Notes under the pieces: generated by a model
The model's database searches: none
Told to the model about the DNA's origin: nothing
The model's input: the letters and a program-made list of their open reading frames with translations, nothing else
Made by a program: the position numbers and the translations under genes
Assembly: GCA_017619375.1 (NCBI GenBank)
Contig: JAFZSL010000065.1
Span: 1 to 40,110 of the forward strand
DNA length: 40,110 bases
Source of the DNA: Prevotella sp.
GTDB taxonomy: Bacteria > Bacteroidota > Bacteroidia > Bacteroidales > Bacteroidaceae
Direction: 5' to 3'
Shown here: piece after piece, positions 38,470 through 40,110 of the stretch
Numbering within the stretch: position 1 is the first letter of the stretch
Layout of the letters: each line of letters opens with the position of its first letter

Positions 38470-39702
38470 ATGAGCAAGAAACAAGATACCGACCAAATTG
38501 AACAACCGCGTATGGTGAAGTCTCACGACATCCATATCGATGCGGAATATGCAGAGTGGATAGCAGAATTGAAACATCGCTATCGCTCTGCCCAGGTGAA
38601 AGCTGCCGTCAAAGTGAATGCCGAAAAGTTGCTGTTTAACTGGCAACTGGGACGCGACTTGGTACAAAAGAAAGCCGAGGAACGATGGGGTGCGGGCGTG
38701 GTGGAACAAGTGAGTCTGGATTTGAGGCGAGAGTTCCCAAAAGAGAATGGGTTCTCTACACGCAACCTACATTACATGAAGCAATGGTATCTATTCTACA
38801 CCGACGATAGTCCGTTATTGCAACGACTCGTTGCAGAATTACAATCCTCTATAAATCAGAATCAAATAAAATTGCAACGACCCGTTGCAGAAATTCTGAA
38901 ACAACCTGTTTCAGTTTTGGACATTCATACTAATGTTGAATTCCCACTACCCTTTGCACTTGTTCCATGGGGACAGCATATTGAAATAATGACACGAAGT
39001 AAAAGTCTTGAAGAAGCTCTGTTTTACATCCATCAGGTGGTTGACAAGGGATTAAGCCGACCCGCCCTTATCAACTGCTTCAAGGCTCATCTCTACGAAC
39101 ATCAGGGAAAGATAGTCAACAATTTCTCTGACCATCTGCCAGAGGTACAGAGTCGTCTGGTTCAGGAAGTGTTAAAGGAGAACTACGACTTTAGCTTTGC
39201 CACCGTTGAGCACGACCCGTATGAAGAGCGTGAACTGGAAGATGCACTGACTGAAGACGTGACAAATCTTCTTCTGGAGATGGGGACGGGCTTCGCCTTC
39301 GTTGGCCGGCAAAAAGAAATCGTCGTGGGTGGTCGCTCACGAAAGATTGATTTGTTATTTTACCATATCCGTCTTCGTTGTTACATTGCGTGTGAAATCA
39401 AAGTGAAACCCTTCGAGCCGGAATTTGCTGGAAAACTGAATTACTATGTGAATGCCGTCGACGAATTGTTGAAGACAAATGATGACAACCCCACCATCGG
39501 ACTACTTGTTTGTTCGGATATGAACAAGACCGATGTTCAATGGTCATTCAGGGGAATCAGTACACCGATGGGGGTTGCGACCTACAACAATATCAGAATC
39601 AAAGATGCCTTGCCAAGCCAAGAGCAATTGGCAGAGCGAGTACGGCTACTGCAAAAGGAATTGCAAGAGACAAAGCGACTGATGAATAAGAACAAAGAGT
39701 GA
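38470..39702 (+). CDS. DUF1016 / PDDEXK nuclease-domain protein (YhcG-like)
   Basis: The 410-residue protein has the DUF1016 N-terminal domain at about 28-115 (LLFNWQLGRDLVQKKAEERW, then LRREFPKENGFSTRNLHYMK). The C-terminal PDDEXK-type domain is at about 190-380. Catalytic candidates are Asp294 in RKIDLLFYH and Glu309-x-Lys311 in ACEIKVKPFEP, so the nuclease core looks complete. The linker (about 117-155) carries short palindromic repeats encoding LQRLVAE, LQRPVAE and LKQPVSV. The C-terminus is a coiled-coil-like LQKELQETKRLMNKNKE. Proteins of this family are scattered in bacterial genomes, often near mobile or restriction genes; the biological role is not settled. Base composition is visibly more A/T rich than the neighbouring genes, hinting at acquisition by transfer. 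No partner gene is adjacent. Confidence 0.88.
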   Translation: MSKKQDTDQIEQPRMVKSHDIHIDAEYAEWIAELKHRYRSAQVKAAVKVNAEKLLFNWQLGRDLVQKKAEERWGAGVVEQVSLDLRREFPKENGFSTRNLHYMKQWYLFYTDDSPLLQRLVAELQSSINQNQIKLQRPVAEILKQPVSVLDIHTNVEFPLPFALVPWGQHIEIMTRSKSLEEALFYIHQVVDKGLSRPALINCFKAHLYEHQGKIVNNFSDHLPEVQSRLVQEVLKENYDFSFATVEHDPYEERELEDALTEDVTNLLLEMGTGFAFVGRQKEIVVGGRSRKIDLLFYHIRLRCYIACEIKVKPFEPEFAGKLNYYVNAVDELLKTNDDNPTIGLLVCSDMNKTDVQWSFRGISTPMGVATYNNIRIKDALPSQEQLAERVRLLQKELQETKRLMNKNKE

Positions 39703-39792
39703 ATTCAGAATAAATGGAGGTTCTTCAAAAACATAGTCATAATAGTTTCACCTATATAATGTTAATGAAAGCAACAGATAAAATACACTGAG

Positions 39793-40110
39793 ATGAAAAA
39801 AACATTATCTTGCATTTTTGCCGTGATGTTCGCGCTAAGTTCATTTGCAACACCACAAGAGCCGAATGTCATTTTCATAGGCGGAAAGGCGTGGAGCCTG
39901 TTTACAGCCGAACCTATAAATGAAGACTCTGCCCTGTATAGCAAAATGATGGCGTCTTTGCCAAAAGATAGGTCAATTTTAACATCAAACTGGAACGGCT
40001 ACATCAGTTTTTGGAGCATCAAAAAGGATTGTCTCCATCTCGACAGCATCCAAATGAGATTTTATGACAAAGAGAAGAAACAGTTGCGGACCGAGTGCTT
40101 GGATAAAAGC
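39793..40110 (+). CDS. Partial gene for an exported protein of unknown function
   Basis: An ATG at 39793 opens a frame that runs 106 codons to the window edge without a stop. The product starts MKKTLSCIFAVMFALSSFA, a clear signal peptide with cleavage near Ala19, then TPQEPNVIFIGGKAWSLFTA and a segment with SNWNGYISFWSIKKDCLHLD. The family was not recognised. Only the N-terminal part is present. Confidence 0.7.
   Translation, partial: MKKTLSCIFAVMFALSSFATPQEPNVIFIGGKAWSLFTAEPINEDSALYSKMMASLPKDRSILTSNWNGYISFWSIKKDCLHLDSIQMRFYDKEKKQLRTECLDKS

Noticed and set aside
38470-39702. DUF1016 nuclease as part of a restriction-modification or other defence system
   Set aside because: No methyltransferase, specificity subunit, reverse transcriptase or other partner gene is visible next to it; only the isolated nuclease can be supported.

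Overview
The window reads as chromosome from a gut or rumen Bacteroidales bacterium, most likely Prevotella-like (Prevotellaceae). The signs are a SusC/SusD pair, several exported enzymes with glutamine right after the signal peptidase site, TAnnTTTG promoter boxes of the Bacteroides type, Bacteroidetes-restricted families (DUF4294, DUF4252-like, Wzi-like, lipoprotein glutaminyl cyclase) and dockerin-like or 'NGKK' C-terminal tails. No rRNA, tRNA, CRISPR array, transposase or integrase was seen.

Left region (1-11.8 kb), minus strand: a polysaccharide utilisation locus with SusD, SusC, a GH28 pectinase, a GH97 glycosidase and a GH10 endo-xylanase with a CBM6-like domain. The three hydrolases look like one operon from a promoter near 11.8 kb; susC-susD have their own candidate promoter near 5.68 kb. 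Between the two groups lies an isolated plus-strand C-terminal dockerin remnant, the trace of a lost gene.

Middle (12-29.3 kb): a DUF4252-like exported protein, a lipocalin-like lipoprotein, a Wzi-like outer-membrane protein, an Lrp/AsnC regulator directly followed by an unusual C26 amidohydrolase-M19 dipeptidase fusion and a glutaminyl cyclase lipoprotein, then DUF4294, hemolysin III and RNase R on the minus strand. On the plus strand follow an epimerase/reductase, a PAP2-family lipid enzyme (possibly a sphingolipid pair), MiaB, an MsbA-like ABC exporter, an LpxL-like acyltransferase and uracil phosphoribosyltransferase.

Right region (29.4-40.1 kb): an AlkZ-related protein, then a second pectin block: CE12 rhamnogalacturonan acetylesterase and L-rhamnose mutarotase (minus strand), and, past a zinc-ribbon membrane protein, a 1538-residue PL11-type rhamnogalacturonan lyase with a beta-strand-repeat region and a dockerin-like tail. 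Ndk, a DUF1016/PDDEXK nuclease and the start of an exported protein close the window. With GH28 on the left, the genes point to rhamnogalacturonan-I breakdown and use of the released rhamnose; GH10 adds xylan.

The least explained feature is a set of short tandem repeats filling many intergenic gaps: mostly 9-bp units, plus 7-bp and 8-bp versions, each site with its own consensus. One seems to have become the N-terminal coding sequence of the AlkZ-related gene, and one overlaps the TTG start of the Wzi-like gene. No complete new defence or mobile system was recognised.
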